Below, piece by piece: positions 11,930 to 21,899 of a stretch of DNA of 64,000 bases; the stretch's first letter is position 1, and each line of letters opens with the position of its first letter. Under the pieces are notes generated by a model. That model saw nothing but the letters and a program-made list of their open reading frames with translations. It was not told where the DNA came from and did no database searches. Source of the DNA: Pseudocercospora fijiensis CIRAD86 (lineage: Eukaryota; Ascomycota; Dothideomycetes; Mycosphaerellales; Mycosphaerellaceae); contig NW_006921551.1 of the NCBI RefSeq assembly GCF_000340215.1, positions 330,475-394,474 on the forward strand. The letters run 5' to 3'. A program made the translations under genes and the position numbers.

Positions 11930-12510
11930 ATAGAACGAGTATAGAGTACTAGAAAGGGCGTCGCGAGTAAGGCTCCGCGTAAGATAACGGCGGGCAAGGC
12001 TCTACGCAAGACGATAACTAGCGCTTCTACTACTAGTAGTAATCGTACGAAGCGTTAATAGCGCCTAGGAAGTAAGTCCTATTTATAGCCGGTAGCGTAG
12101 CCGGTAGCGTAGCCGGTAGCGTAGCCGGTAGCGTAGCCGGCAGCGTAGCCGGCATTCTTACTATCTTTTTACTAATCCTTCTTTAGCCGTAGCCCTCCGT
12201 AAGATTCGGTAGTATTAGAAGAGTTCTAAGCTCCTAATCCGTAAAGCTCCTTTCTAACGACTTGTTCGCGAAATTGCCTAGGATTATAGAACGGACCTTC
12301 GCTTCTAAGCCTCCGCGATAGGCGCCCTTTAAGAGGCTATAGAAGCCTACCTTATTCGTATCTTCGAATGTATATTTCTCTTCTACCTCTTTTCGGACTA
12401 TACTAATACTATTTTAGCGGTTAACCTTATAGCTATCTACGCGAAGCGTATAACGATTATAGATAAGGATTTTAAAGCACTCGATTAGATTCTAAAAGGC
12501 TAGAATGTCT
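11930..12510 (+). pseudogene. histone H3-like gene with two introns, RIP-inactivated
   Basis: Exon 1 (11930-12071) gives an H3-style tail with 'SKAPRK' and then 'GKALRK', aligning with K9, K14, K18, K23 and K27 of H3. Exon 2 (12187-12369) reads 'VALRKIR', then 'LLIRKAPF', 'RLVREIA', 'YRTDLRF' and 'ASAIGAL', the alpha-N, alpha-1 and alpha-2 parts of the H3 fold. Exon 3 (from 12418) reads 'AIYAKRITI', matching loop 2 and the start of alpha-3. Introns 12072-12186 and 12370-12417 start with GTAAGT and GTATAT, contain 'actaat' branch-like sites and end in TAG. The presumed start codon is ATA where ATG is expected, and several Gln codons are TAG/TAA. The tail differs from canonical H3 (Ser10 position is Gly). 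The alpha-1/alpha-2 loop shows no CENP-A-type insertion that I can see. It is probably a variant H3 paralog duplicated and then RIPped. Confidence 0.85.
12086..12153 (+). repeat. 12-bp minisatellite within intron 1 of the H3-like gene
   Basis: Nearly six copies of 'tagccggtagcg'; the last two have A for G changes or a diverged end. The whole array lies inside the GT-AG intron, so it should be spliced out. Confidence 0.9.
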
Positions 12511-12829
12511 ATATTCGAGATAGTACTAGATAGGATAGATATACTAGTAGGAAGGATGTTCGTAGTATCGTCTATAAGCTTTTCTATATACGAAATAAGC
12601 CGCTATTATACGGCGCTATATACCGCGCTCTAAATACTCTCTAAGTATAGCTATATAGTATAGTATACTTTATTAGCCGTATAGAATAGAAGTCTTCGAA
12701 AAACCCGTTAGTGCTTAGGAGTAAAAAGGCCGACTACGCTACCGGCTACGCTACCGGCTACGCTACTAGGTCTTATAAAGAACTAAAAGAAGATAGACAT
12801 TCTAGTTAATTTGTATTAGTTTAGATTTT
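12511..12829. other. 3' flank of the H3-like gene, no gene called
   Basis: Reading on from the histone fold gives no known domain. It includes a second, inverted cluster of the 12-bp minisatellite. Confidence 0.3.
12730..12769 (-). repeat. 12-bp minisatellite, inverted cluster 2
   Basis: Three copies of 'ctacgctaccgg', the reverse complement of the intron array. It is followed by 'tcttataaag', which also follows cluster 3. Confidence 0.85.
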
Positions 12830-12839
12830 TATAAAAAGA

Positions 12840-13340
12840 AAACAAGGAAAAAAGGAGGAATATTAAAGAACCTAATACTTATAGTTATAGGCATTATCCC
12901 TATTCTCTAGACTATTTTATATACCTGCTTTCGCAACTCTACCTAATACTCCTACTAAATATCCTTATACTCTACCTACTAGAAATTCAACTAGGTACCT
13001 AGACCTATAGCTACCTCTATATCTTTTACTATCTTCTATAGGTTAAAGGACTCCTCTATAGCAGCCTCTACTTCCTTATATAATACGAAGTTACTGCCTG
13101 CCCTATCCTTAATATCTACTAAATAACCTAGAGTTCTAAGGAACGAACTAGTATTCGGCCGTAGTATAGCGAGTAACTAGTAGAACGCCCTATAGAGCTG
13201 CCTTATAGCTGTTTCGTATATAGTACCGATATCGAGGGAGGAGCTATCCTAGTACTTAATATTAGAGTATAGTTTAGTAGGAAAGTACTAGAACTTCTTA
13301 AGGAGAGCTTCGACGGAAATCGATAAGTTCTACCTAGATC
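12840..13340 (-). pseudogene. unknown protein fragment, RIP-mutated
   Basis: On the minus strand one frame reads about 150 codons with stops only as TAA/TAG. It includes 'SLDIGTIYETAIRQLYRAF' and a charged helical stretch later on. I do not recognise the family. It ends next to a tRNA-like sequence. It may be a fungal gene of unknown function captured with the neighbouring repeats. Confidence 0.35.
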
Positions 13341-13361
13341 TAGATAAAGATATTCTACTAA

Positions 13362-13440
13362 GCAGTTAGGGAATTGAACCGTAAACGAAAGGATAAAATT
13401 TATACCTAAGGAGTGCAGTTTCCGAACTGAACTATAATGC
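13362..13440 (-). repeat. degenerate tRNA-like (Pol III type) sequence
   Basis: The minus strand shows an A-box-like 'tagttcagttcgg', a possible anticodon arm with CTT in the loop, and a B-box-like 'ggttcaattcc' at suitable spacing. The acceptor stem does not pair convincingly. It may be a decayed tRNA or a tRNA-derived SINE head; no functional tRNA is claimed. Confidence 0.35.
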
Positions 13441-13789
13441 CTTATATATATATATATGTGCTTTTAATTAGTTAGTGCCCTTAGCTAATTGTCTATAGAT
13501 TTAAGGTTATATAAGTACCTTTATACAACTACGTAGCCTAAGTAGGATTCGAAAATTCTATAAGTACTAAGGACTAAAAATGCCGGCTACGCTGCCGGCT
13601 ACGCTACCGGCTATACTGCTAAGTCTTATAAAGGGCTTGCTTAAAGCTACGTATACATTCGTATACCTCTTAAAAACCGATAAATTATATAGTTCGAACT
13701 AGCTACTTATGTGGTTGCTTAGCAAACCAACCTAAACTAAACTAGAGTTTCGGCTTAGCAAACTAAACCAAACCAACCCGAACTACTAC
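13441..13789. other. non-coding, short repeats
   Basis: Holds a (TA)n tract at 13441-13455, the third minisatellite cluster, and two similar 25-bp blocks near 13718 and 13753 beginning 'cttagcaaac'. No coding frame is visible. Confidence 0.4.
13582..13620 (-). repeat. 12-bp minisatellite, inverted cluster 3
   Basis: About three units of 'gccggctacgct' with the same right flank ('tcttataaag') and a similar left flank ('ttcgaaaa' about 40 bases before) as cluster 2. Clusters 2 and 3 are therefore parts of one larger dispersed repeat. Confidence 0.85.
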
Positions 13790-15880
13790 GGGGTCTACTC
13801 TTTATTATAGCTATAGAGGGATTACCCTAGCTAATTTTAAAGGACCTAGAGATATCTAGGGTTCTAACGAAGGAGTAGGTTATTAAGTTAATAATATACG
13901 CTAATAATACGACGGTAATTCTAAGGAACTAAACTAAGGCGAATACTTTAATAAGGGCCCTAGAAATTTACGCCGCTACGTTAGGAGCAAAGGTTAATTA
14001 GGGAAAGTTGTACGTCCTATATATTAGAGATATATAACCGCTAGAGATTCTAGGGGTTTAGGTAATCTTAGCTAAGTGTCCCTATACTTACCTTAGGATC
14101 CCTATTAGTATCGACATTAACGTATAGCTAAGGGACTTCTAGCTTAAAATCTAGAACAGGTTCGAAAGGATGTCTATCTAATAGCTTAGGTACTACCTAT
14201 CGCTTAAAGGGAGAGTATTAGTAGCGAACGCCTTAATAATGTCCCTTTCTCGCTACGCGATCCGGTTCCTCGAGGTACTACTATAAGTAAGGAAGGCTTT
14301 AGAGAAAGAGTATTACCGACTAGTATAGAATAGGCGGCGGTATACGATCGCTAACCTAAACGCCTACTACTCGAGAAAGGAGGGCGGCCTTAGTTATATA
14401 GATATTAATTCTATTATTAAGGGTAGTATTATATCTACTATAACTCGGGCGGTTTCTTATCTAAATTTAGCTTAGGTCTCGCTTGCTACTAAGGTACTAG
14501 TTGGCTATGCTAGTACCTAGTCGATTAAAAATGCAGTTACTAATCTATAGATCTAGGCGTTCTCCTTAAGAGTTAATAGTGTCCCTAGATTAGTTAGTTA
14601 CCTCTAGCGGAGGTAGCACTCCTTATATAACTTCTCTAAGGAGGACTATATTATCTTAGTATAGCAACCGAAGACCTAGAATAAGGTGCTTTCTACCGCT
14701 ATATTCTACTACTTCCTAATCTCCTCGGGGATAGGGGCTAGTACTAGGAGGTAGAATTTAAGGACTTAGAAGATACTTTAGAACGCTAGGGTCCGAAAGA
14801 TAGGGGACATTTAGGACCCTATTAATAAGGAGCCTAACGTACTAGCGGCTTTAGTAGGAAAAAGGAATATCGACCTAGTACGATAGATTATTCGTAGGTT
14901 AATTAACGCCCTACCTATAGACTAGCGTACTTTGCTTAACGAAAGGGACAAACCTTAGAAGGCAACGTAGAAGACCTATAACGAATTCCGCTTTAGGACT
15001 TATAGTAATATAGCTAAGCTTAGTAAGGTTAGGTTCCCTATAGCCTATCGGACTTTTGTTATAAGGCGCCTAAATAGGCATAGTTTTAACGGACTAACCT
15101 AGCGGTACCTTTAAACGTTTAAAAGAATAACGGGTTGCGAGCTAGACCCTAAAGACCTCTAGAAATCACTTCGCCTACTATATAGGATACTAAAGGCAGA
15201 GGACCTTCTATAGCGGATAGTATATAGCAAGGTCTAGACGGGCTCTTAACTAACCTAGGTAGAGCTAGGCTAACAAATATGCCCTACTAATAGAAGGGAC
15301 CTCTCTTTAAATTACATTTAGTTTAACTATAAGGTAGCTAAATTAGTATAGGTAGAGTTCCGCGATATATAGTTTAGAGTATCGGACGGCCCGATTCCGG
15401 AGGTTAAGTCGATCGATGCCTTAGTAATATTAACGGCGCTCTCTCTAAACCTTTAGGGGACTAAGAGGCGTCGTTAGCTTATCCTAAGCTAGGCCCTAGT
15501 ATAGAGTCTATAGAAGTGTTACCTCTCCTACTCCTTTACTAAGCTAATAAATTACTAGAGGATTAATACGGCGGTTAAGTTCTTTAGGTCGATAGTTAGG
15601 CAGCAGGTCTACGTAGACCGAATAGCCTACCTAACCGATAAACATATTAGAAAGAAGTATAACGTAAAGACCTTTAAGGCGGTATAGGGTAAAGACCTAA
15701 GGAGGATGCGGGTCTGTATAGAACCCCGTATCCTCCGACTAGTCTACCTTGCCTATAAACCCTTCTAGGTTAGAGTAGAGTTAGATTAACTTAAATTTAA
15801 TAGGAGATAGTAGATTTAGGTAGCGTAGTACTCTAGTCCTCGTACGCTCTACCCTTAAACTAAGCAGGTACGGTGCTAAT
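13790..15880 (+). mobile_element. LINE (Tad/I-like), 5'-truncated, RIP-inactivated
   Basis: The frame opens in the RT palm. The catalytic box reads 'YANNTTVIL' near 13900, where Y-A-D-D is expected. It continues through the RT thumb and connection region ('LVANALIMSLSRYAIRFLE' near 14235) and a long C-terminal part with no RNase H motif that I can confirm. Stops are TAA/TAG only. The N-terminal half, including the endonuclease, is absent. 5' truncation is typical of target-primed reverse transcription. It is a different copy from the 21-26 kb LINE. Confidence 0.8.
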
Positions 15881-16199
15881 TACTGCCGATAGAAGGCAGT
15901 ATATAGAGTAAGCGATAGTATAAGGGTTCGACTCCTCTAACGAGCTACTAGTACTAGGTAACTCCTCTATAGTAGTTAGCTATAGTATAGTGTAGATATA
16001 CGGTAGTTAACTACTAAAATAAAAACAACCTTATCGCTCGATAAGAGTAAGCTACTATAATAAGTCAGCTTCTATAATAAGTTAGCTAGGCTAAGAAAAA
16101 TATCTCGATAAACTTGTTTCTTAGCGAGCGATTAGCTCTATAGAAGTTTCCTCGCGGTCTAGCCCGTTAGAGATCTATTTCACAAATATAGCGTACGTG
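15881..16199. other. non-coding, B-box-like motif and imperfect inverted repeats
   Basis: A stem-loop 'actgcc...ggcagt' at about 15886 is followed by 'gggttcgactcc' at about 15924, a good Pol III B-box match, but no complete tRNA fold can be drawn. Imperfect inverted copies of a 'tcgctcg' core lie at about 16031-16053 and 16112-16135, perhaps decayed terminal repeats. Confidence 0.35.
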
Positions 16200-17480
16200 T
16201 ATCTACTCTAAAAGACTGTAATATATCGACCTAATAGGCAGACGTACTAAGCCTAATAAACTCCGAACTAGCAACGCTTTTAGCCTAGCCTTTGCATTTG
16301 AAAGCGTCCTATCTACTCGCTATTAAGGACATTAATAATGTCTCTATTAATGTAGGTCTTAACAGTGCTTCCCGTACTTAACCCGCTACCGCTACTAGTA
16401 AGTCGTATATGCTTATTAAATCGGCTACTTCCTCTCGGGATCTCAACCTCTAGAATCGCACTAAGGACTATTCGAAAGTTAAAGGATTCTCCCTAAACAG
16501 CCTAGAACTAGTATAGAGCCGTAAAATCAACTTCTCTAGTATAATTACTCTCCGCTTTTAGTTCCTAGTTAATTCCGCCTAGTCTCTAGTAGATTCTATA
16601 GGAGCTAAAAGACCGGTAGCTTTAAGGCGTAACTTAGGAAGACGTAAGCAAGCGACGGCGAAGAGGAAGATTAGTTTTAGTAATTAGCCGGGTTGAAAGT
16701 AGTCTAACCTAAGTGGAAATGTAGTATAGACTATCGATAATTAGGTAGGCTAGGTAGGACGCTTCGTAGGAGCTCTATTACTAGAGCGCTCCTCTTCTAT
16801 CTACTCTGCTCTACTTAATCCTTAGCTTCGACTTAGGTTTTAGGGAAAGCTTGTTAAAGCCTCTAGTTAACCCGACGTAGCTTAATACATTAAATAAAGA
16901 GTGCCGAGGGTAGAATTGATACGGCTAGCTACCCTTCGATACTTTGTCTAGACGTATACGCGGTTGAGCGTAGGCCTACTATGCTCTACGCCTTAATGTT
17001 CTTTATCCTTACGAGGTATAGTATATAGTAGTCGCCGCTCTTACTGTTAGCTATAACTTGTACATCGAGGCGCTACTGTATAGCTATAGATTAGTGCTAA
17101 GTTCGGTAATACGAAGAAGAATTAAGACGTCCCGGCTTTACTCGATAGTATATATAGCTTAGGTACGCTAAGAAGTAGAAGTAGAGACAGCTAAAGACGA
17201 AGAGAAGTCGTCGTACGACCCGGGCATTATAACTCGCCGCTACTCGTATAGCTAAGGCGACTAAGGAGGAGGAGATCTATAGTATATTATTAGAGTCGAG
17301 CGAGTCTAACGAAGAAGAATATACTACGCGTACGAGAGCTACAAAGAGGCCTCGTTACGTTGTCTATATTAGGTCTTAAGGAATTATCCTTTCTTCTACT
17401 AATAGTCTTTAGAAGTATAGCAGACGTCGTAAACTTCTCGTAGACACATGTAATACTTTGCATCCTAACTACTAGCAGAT
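16200..17480 (+). pseudogene. unknown, RIP-mutated ORF remnants
   Basis: Plus-strand frames give a Lys/Arg-rich segment ('RRNLGRRKQATAKRK' near 16630) and, near 17180-17370, a basic-then-acidic segment ('RIAKATKEEEI'). The first faintly resembles the C-terminal tail of Fot1/pogo transposases, but not enough to call it. Damage is of the milder type, with CpA kept mostly after purines. Confidence 0.3.
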
Positions 17481-17549
17481 GCGCTAGACATAGCGATGTC
17501 TACCGGCGGCGACTCTAGCAACTATAGTAAGCGGATTCGAGTCGGCCTA

Positions 17550-18860
17550 TCGAGAAGTCGTTTAAGCCGGACCTACATTTAGCGGAGAATTAGTTGTCGG
17601 TATAACTAATCTAAGATTCATAGCAGACAGCTTATATATAAGATTCGCATTAGTCTGCTTTGTATAATTACTCTTAGAGAGTAATGCTCCTAGACTCGGA
17701 TTGTGTGCTATATATTAGGCTCGGTCTTAATATAACTTTCCTTCTAGCGGAAGGCATTTTTTAGCGGTCGGGAGCTTATAGTAATGCCTCTCGCGGTTTA
17801 GGCTTCTATCCTAGTAATCTTAGCTTATTGTTCTTCTGCTTAAGTACTATCGAAGCCGAACTGTTGCCTATAGCAGCGGTGCCTGCCTTTTTAATGTCTT
17901 TCGAGCGAGCGCTAGGTTCTACCTAGAGCTCTTCGATCTTCGCATTCATTTCGGCCTTTAGCTAGAACCTCCCGTTACCTCCTATATAATAGCTGAAATA
18001 CGGTATAAGACCGTTAGGCGCTCGACCGGGCTTTAACCTTACATTGTAGGTTTTTGCTCGCCGAACATTTGCACTTGTTCCGGGTTTCCGTATTATTAAC
18101 AAATATCTTAAGCATATTAACTTTCTCTCCTATAGTGCAAGGCACTAGTAACGTTGCATATATCGACCTTAGAACGCGGTTGAAATTAGTTTAGTTAGAA
18201 TCGGCAAGTTAATAATAGGCCGCCGCTAAGCCCTTAACAATAGTTTCTCGCTAAGCCTCTAATAATAGTTTCCCGAGTCGGCGATCGAAGCAAGCTAACT
18301 TCTACTGCTTCAATATCGAAGAACGGCGGTATAGAGTATCTTAACCTTAATAAAGATATAGAGAAGTAGCAATAGCTACAAGTCTTTAAGGTTTACAGAT
18401 CTCGATAGTTTAATCTCGTGCAAAAATCGCCGCAAAAATCGCCGCAAAAATTAGTTCCTTAGCCTTAGCCTCAAGTTTAGTGCTAAACGACTAGACAATA
18501 CTAAGCGGCTAAGCTCAATCCTTAACTTCTATCGCTACTGTATTAGGTCGAGCAAAACCTAGCTCGACTAAAATTATACGCTATAATAATACTATAGCTA
18601 GCTCGGCTAGCGGCGATCCGTAGGGTAGCGCTTGCGTTTAACTCCGTTTCTCTTAACCGCTAGCGATACTAGCTATGTTATTACAAGGTTGCTCTTTGCT
18701 ATTCCCTTAACAAGTCTTATAGTCTATAACTCGTAAAGAAACCTAGTCTCTTCCTTTTCCGCATTTCCTAGCCGGGTATAGGCGTTATTACTAATAGCGA
18801 CTCGTCGCTTATCGAGCTGTATATATAGCTCTCGCGCGCAGAGTCGCTACTAGTAGACAT
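17550..18860 (-). pseudogene. unknown gene, left partner of the Ulp1 locus
   Basis: A minus-strand ATG at 18860 opens 'MSTSSDSARESYIYSS', followed by a Lys/Arg patch. A later segment, 'GGNGRFQLKAEMNAKIEEL' style (about 17960), looks coding, with stops only as TAA/TAG. Which frame is used between them is uncertain and an intron is possible. Two in-phase copies of 'gcggcgattttt' lie near 18430. The gene is transcribed away from the Ulp1 gene at 37.8 kb once the intervening insertion is removed. No family recognised. Confidence 0.4.
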
Positions 18861-19536
18861 CTTACCGTTTTCCTAGTTGTTACTATCCTCGCTAGAGTCG
18901 TTACCGTTGTTACCCTTCTCCTCTTCCTCCTCCTCTTATTCTCTATTATGCTTACTGCCTTCGAAGTTAAGTCTGCGAAAGCTTCCCGGATATTGTGCCT
19001 TAAATGCACGCCTTATATACCTACGAGAGTCCTTTACTCCCGAGCGAGACTTAGTACGGGTTGAGATAGAGTACTCTAACCGACTTTGCGATTAAGGTAT
19101 ATCGCGATAAGGGTTAGGGCTTAGCGCTTTGTTAGGGCTTCGCGCTTGGTTGTTATCTAGATTATTACATAAAGTTTATAAACATGTCGTTTTTAAGGAA
19201 AAGATTATAGCTTAGAGTCCGCGTTCCTAGGGGACTAGATATAGATACGGTAAAAATAGCGATCTTCGAATTAGTACCTAGTCGTCTACGAAGGGCCTTC
19301 TATGCCCTTTAGCCGGAGGCACCTGTGCGTTACTTACTAATCCTCCTTAGGCGACAAAGGAAGGGTTAGTATATAGGGCTCGAGATACTTAAGACTCTTA
19401 AAGAACGTAAAGAGGATTGAGATATATAGAACTTGCTATTCGGGGTCAAATAGGCCTTTGAAAACGGCTCGACGATTATTAGACAATGCAAGCGCTAAGC
19501 CTTCGCGGGCCCTAATAGTATTTTCATCGATGGCGC
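18861..19536. other. upstream region of the left gene, no gene called
   Basis: Contains a Glu/Lys-rich coding-like stretch on the minus strand (about 18870-18960), 'ttagggctt' repeats near 19110-19140, and mild RIP damage. Probably the divergent promoter side of the host locus, interrupted at 19537. Confidence 0.3.
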
Positions 19537-19602
19537 TAACATTTTAGACCGGCATTCCGCTACGAACGGCTTTCCGCGATCCTACCTAAGGCACGATCTT
19601 AG
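19537..19602 (+). repeat. left 66-bp terminal inverted repeat
   Basis: The reverse complement of 37548-37613 with a single mismatch. It starts 'taacattttagaccgg' and ends 'cacgatcttag'. Confidence 0.9.
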
Positions 19603-19639
19603 TAAGAACGTTACTTCCTAAATACTAGTATATATAATA

Positions 19640-20488
19640 CGATAGAAACAAATCGATTTAGTTCTATATACTATACTTCTATCCCTATAAATAGTAAGGA
19701 TAGTCGCCTAATACGATTATTTACCTCTAAAACTTTAAAATCCGAGCCGCTACTACTATCTTCGTCGTCGCTATTTTCTATCTCGCTTCTACTTTGTAAA
19801 TCTAAGTCCTCTTACTATCGCCTAATAAAGTCTAAGTTATTATTAATCTATTCGATCTCTTCTATCTTAATCTACGTTCTACCTATCGTATTCTACGATA
19901 GTAAAGATTAGAAGTAATCCTAGGACGTCTTAAATTTCGTAGTTTCGACTCTATATATATCGGCGATTATCTATAGCTCGCTTTCTATATTCTTACGCTC
20001 TTCCTCTATCTCGTCGTAAGTTACTTTCGCTTAAGCTAAAGTATTAGATATATTCGCTCGGGATTCTATATCTATTAAGCCGATTAGGAACGCGGTTTAC
20101 GTAGCGATATCTTCCTTCTTAAGAATTTTAATATCCTTATTTACCTCTACCCTTCTTTTAAAAATATCCTTCTTTATTTTTTATACTTTATTTTCTATAG
20201 TCTTTAACGTAAATAGCGTTTGCCCGTATTCTTCTTTAAGGGTAGTAAGTTTATTCTAGATCTTAGTCTTCCTTTATAAAAGTAGACTACGTTATATAGC
20301 TAGCTCTACCTATTATATCTCTCGTAGTCTACGATGCTCCTTTTAAGTTTTTACGAGCTTCGAAGGTAATAATATCTTTAAGGTAGTAATAAGTCTTCTC
20401 CTTATTCTCTTTATTAGAGAGTAGGTTATTCTTTCGCTTCTTACAATTCTATTCTATATAGTCCCGTATCTTACTAACCTATCTCAAA
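19640..20488 (-). pseudogene. coiled-coil-like unknown protein, RIP-mutated, cut by assembly gap
   Basis: The minus-strand frame is rich in Lys, Glu, Ile and Leu, for example 'LTTLKEEYGQTLFTLKTIE' around 20240, with stops only as TAA/TAG. The heptad-like pattern suggests a coiled coil. It lies inside the TIR element beside the transposase C-terminus and could be a second element gene. Family unknown; the right end is lost in the 100-N gap. Confidence 0.4.
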
Positions 20489-20588
20489 NNNNNNNNNNNN
20501 NNNNNNNNNNNNNNNNNNNNNNNNNNNNNNNNNNNNNNNNNNNNNNNNNNNNNNNNNNNNNNNNNNNNNNNNNNNNNNNNNNNNNNNN
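20489..20588. other. assembly gap (100 N)
   Basis: Exactly 100 N, the conventional placeholder for a gap of unknown size. It lies inside repetitive sequence. Confidence 0.99.
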
Positions 20589-21121
20589 ATCGATATTAGG
20601 AATAATAGCTAGGTACGTTCTTTATAGGTAAGATACCGATTCGTATCTTACTTTCGAAAGCCTAGAGATCCGGACGTATCCTACGATATCGTAGACCTAA
20701 ATAAGTATAGTATATTAAATACGGCTATAGACTACGAGGTTTAACTCTATAATAGTAGCCCGAAACGGGATAGTTATTTTACGAAGATAGACTCTAGGTT
20801 TATTCTAAGTTAGACCTAAATTATAACGTACGTATTCTACGACTATAGAACCGGGAGCTACGATATTAGCGGATGCCCTTTATCTTTTATTCTCCGTAAA
20901 ACGCGAATAATATTAAATTCTAGTCGGTCTCTAATATATATATTATCTTAGATAAGTCGTAGTATACGAGTTAATTAGGTAGGATTCTTTCGATAATCTT
21001 TTAGTAAGTACTTCTCTAGTACCTAAATACTATAAGCTACGAATATATTATATATATTCGAAGGTATAAATACTAAAGGTCGGATCTAAGTATATAGTCG
21101 AAGGAAGATCTTCCGATTAAT

Positions 21122-21134
21122 CGTAGATTATATA
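21122..21134. repeat. 13-bp target-site duplication, left copy
   Basis: 'cgtagattatata' here and again at 26096-26108, exactly flanking the LINE insertion. Confidence 0.9.
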
Positions 21135-21899
21135 GATAGATAGATAGATAGATATTTCATTTGCCTGTTGTAGTGCCTTTCGGCCTATGTAGGTCTGTTT
21201 CTATATATTGTTTTAGGTAGGAAACTAACTTAGTTGGTAAAAACCTCCCTCCTATCCTATTTATAAGTGTTAGTCTTCCTCGTTTCCTTGTTTTCCTTCC
21301 TCTAGGGTGTACTAGTGTTATAGTTGTTACCCTCTAACTACCTTGCCTGCTACCCTACCCTTCTTTCCCCCTCTTCTTCCCTCCTTCTTATCTACTCCTT
21401 AGTTTCCCTTACTAGTGCGAATTGTTATATAAATCCCTGTTTAATAATCTACTTTACTATCCTCTTTAGGTCTTCTTTGCTCTAGATTAGCTTGTCGTAC
21501 TCCCTTTCTATTGCTTTTAGTCTCCAATTACTTCTGCCTTCTAACTACTAAGGGCAGACTAGCAGTATATACTTAGGGTTCTAAGATTGGTAGCTATATT
21601 AGTACGCTCTGCTTTCAATTCCTAGGACGTTTCTTCTAAACAGGTAAGACCTAAGTCTAATGTGTTCAGATCTGATTTAGATAGCTAGGCTTGCCTCGGC
21701 CCTGTTTAGGTCCTTATAGAGCTAGTAGTTATGTTGACCAAATTTGATTAGTGCCTTTAGGGTTCCTAGTCTAACCTGTGTTTTGTTCTATTCCTATTCC
21801 TATAGGTATCTAGCAATTGACTCTACTAGGCTTTGTTTCTCTCCCTTTAGCTTGTCTTCCTTTAGCCTTATATTTAGTCCCTAAAGCTCTTTCTCTAGC

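Noticed and set aside
11930..12510. Centromeric CENP-A identity of the histone-like gene
   Set aside because: The segment between helices 1 and 2 reads like ordinary H3 without the loop insertion typical of CENP-A; left as an H3 variant.
15886..15950. Intact tRNA gene
   Set aside because: Only a B-box-like motif and one stem-loop; no complete cloverleaf or A box.
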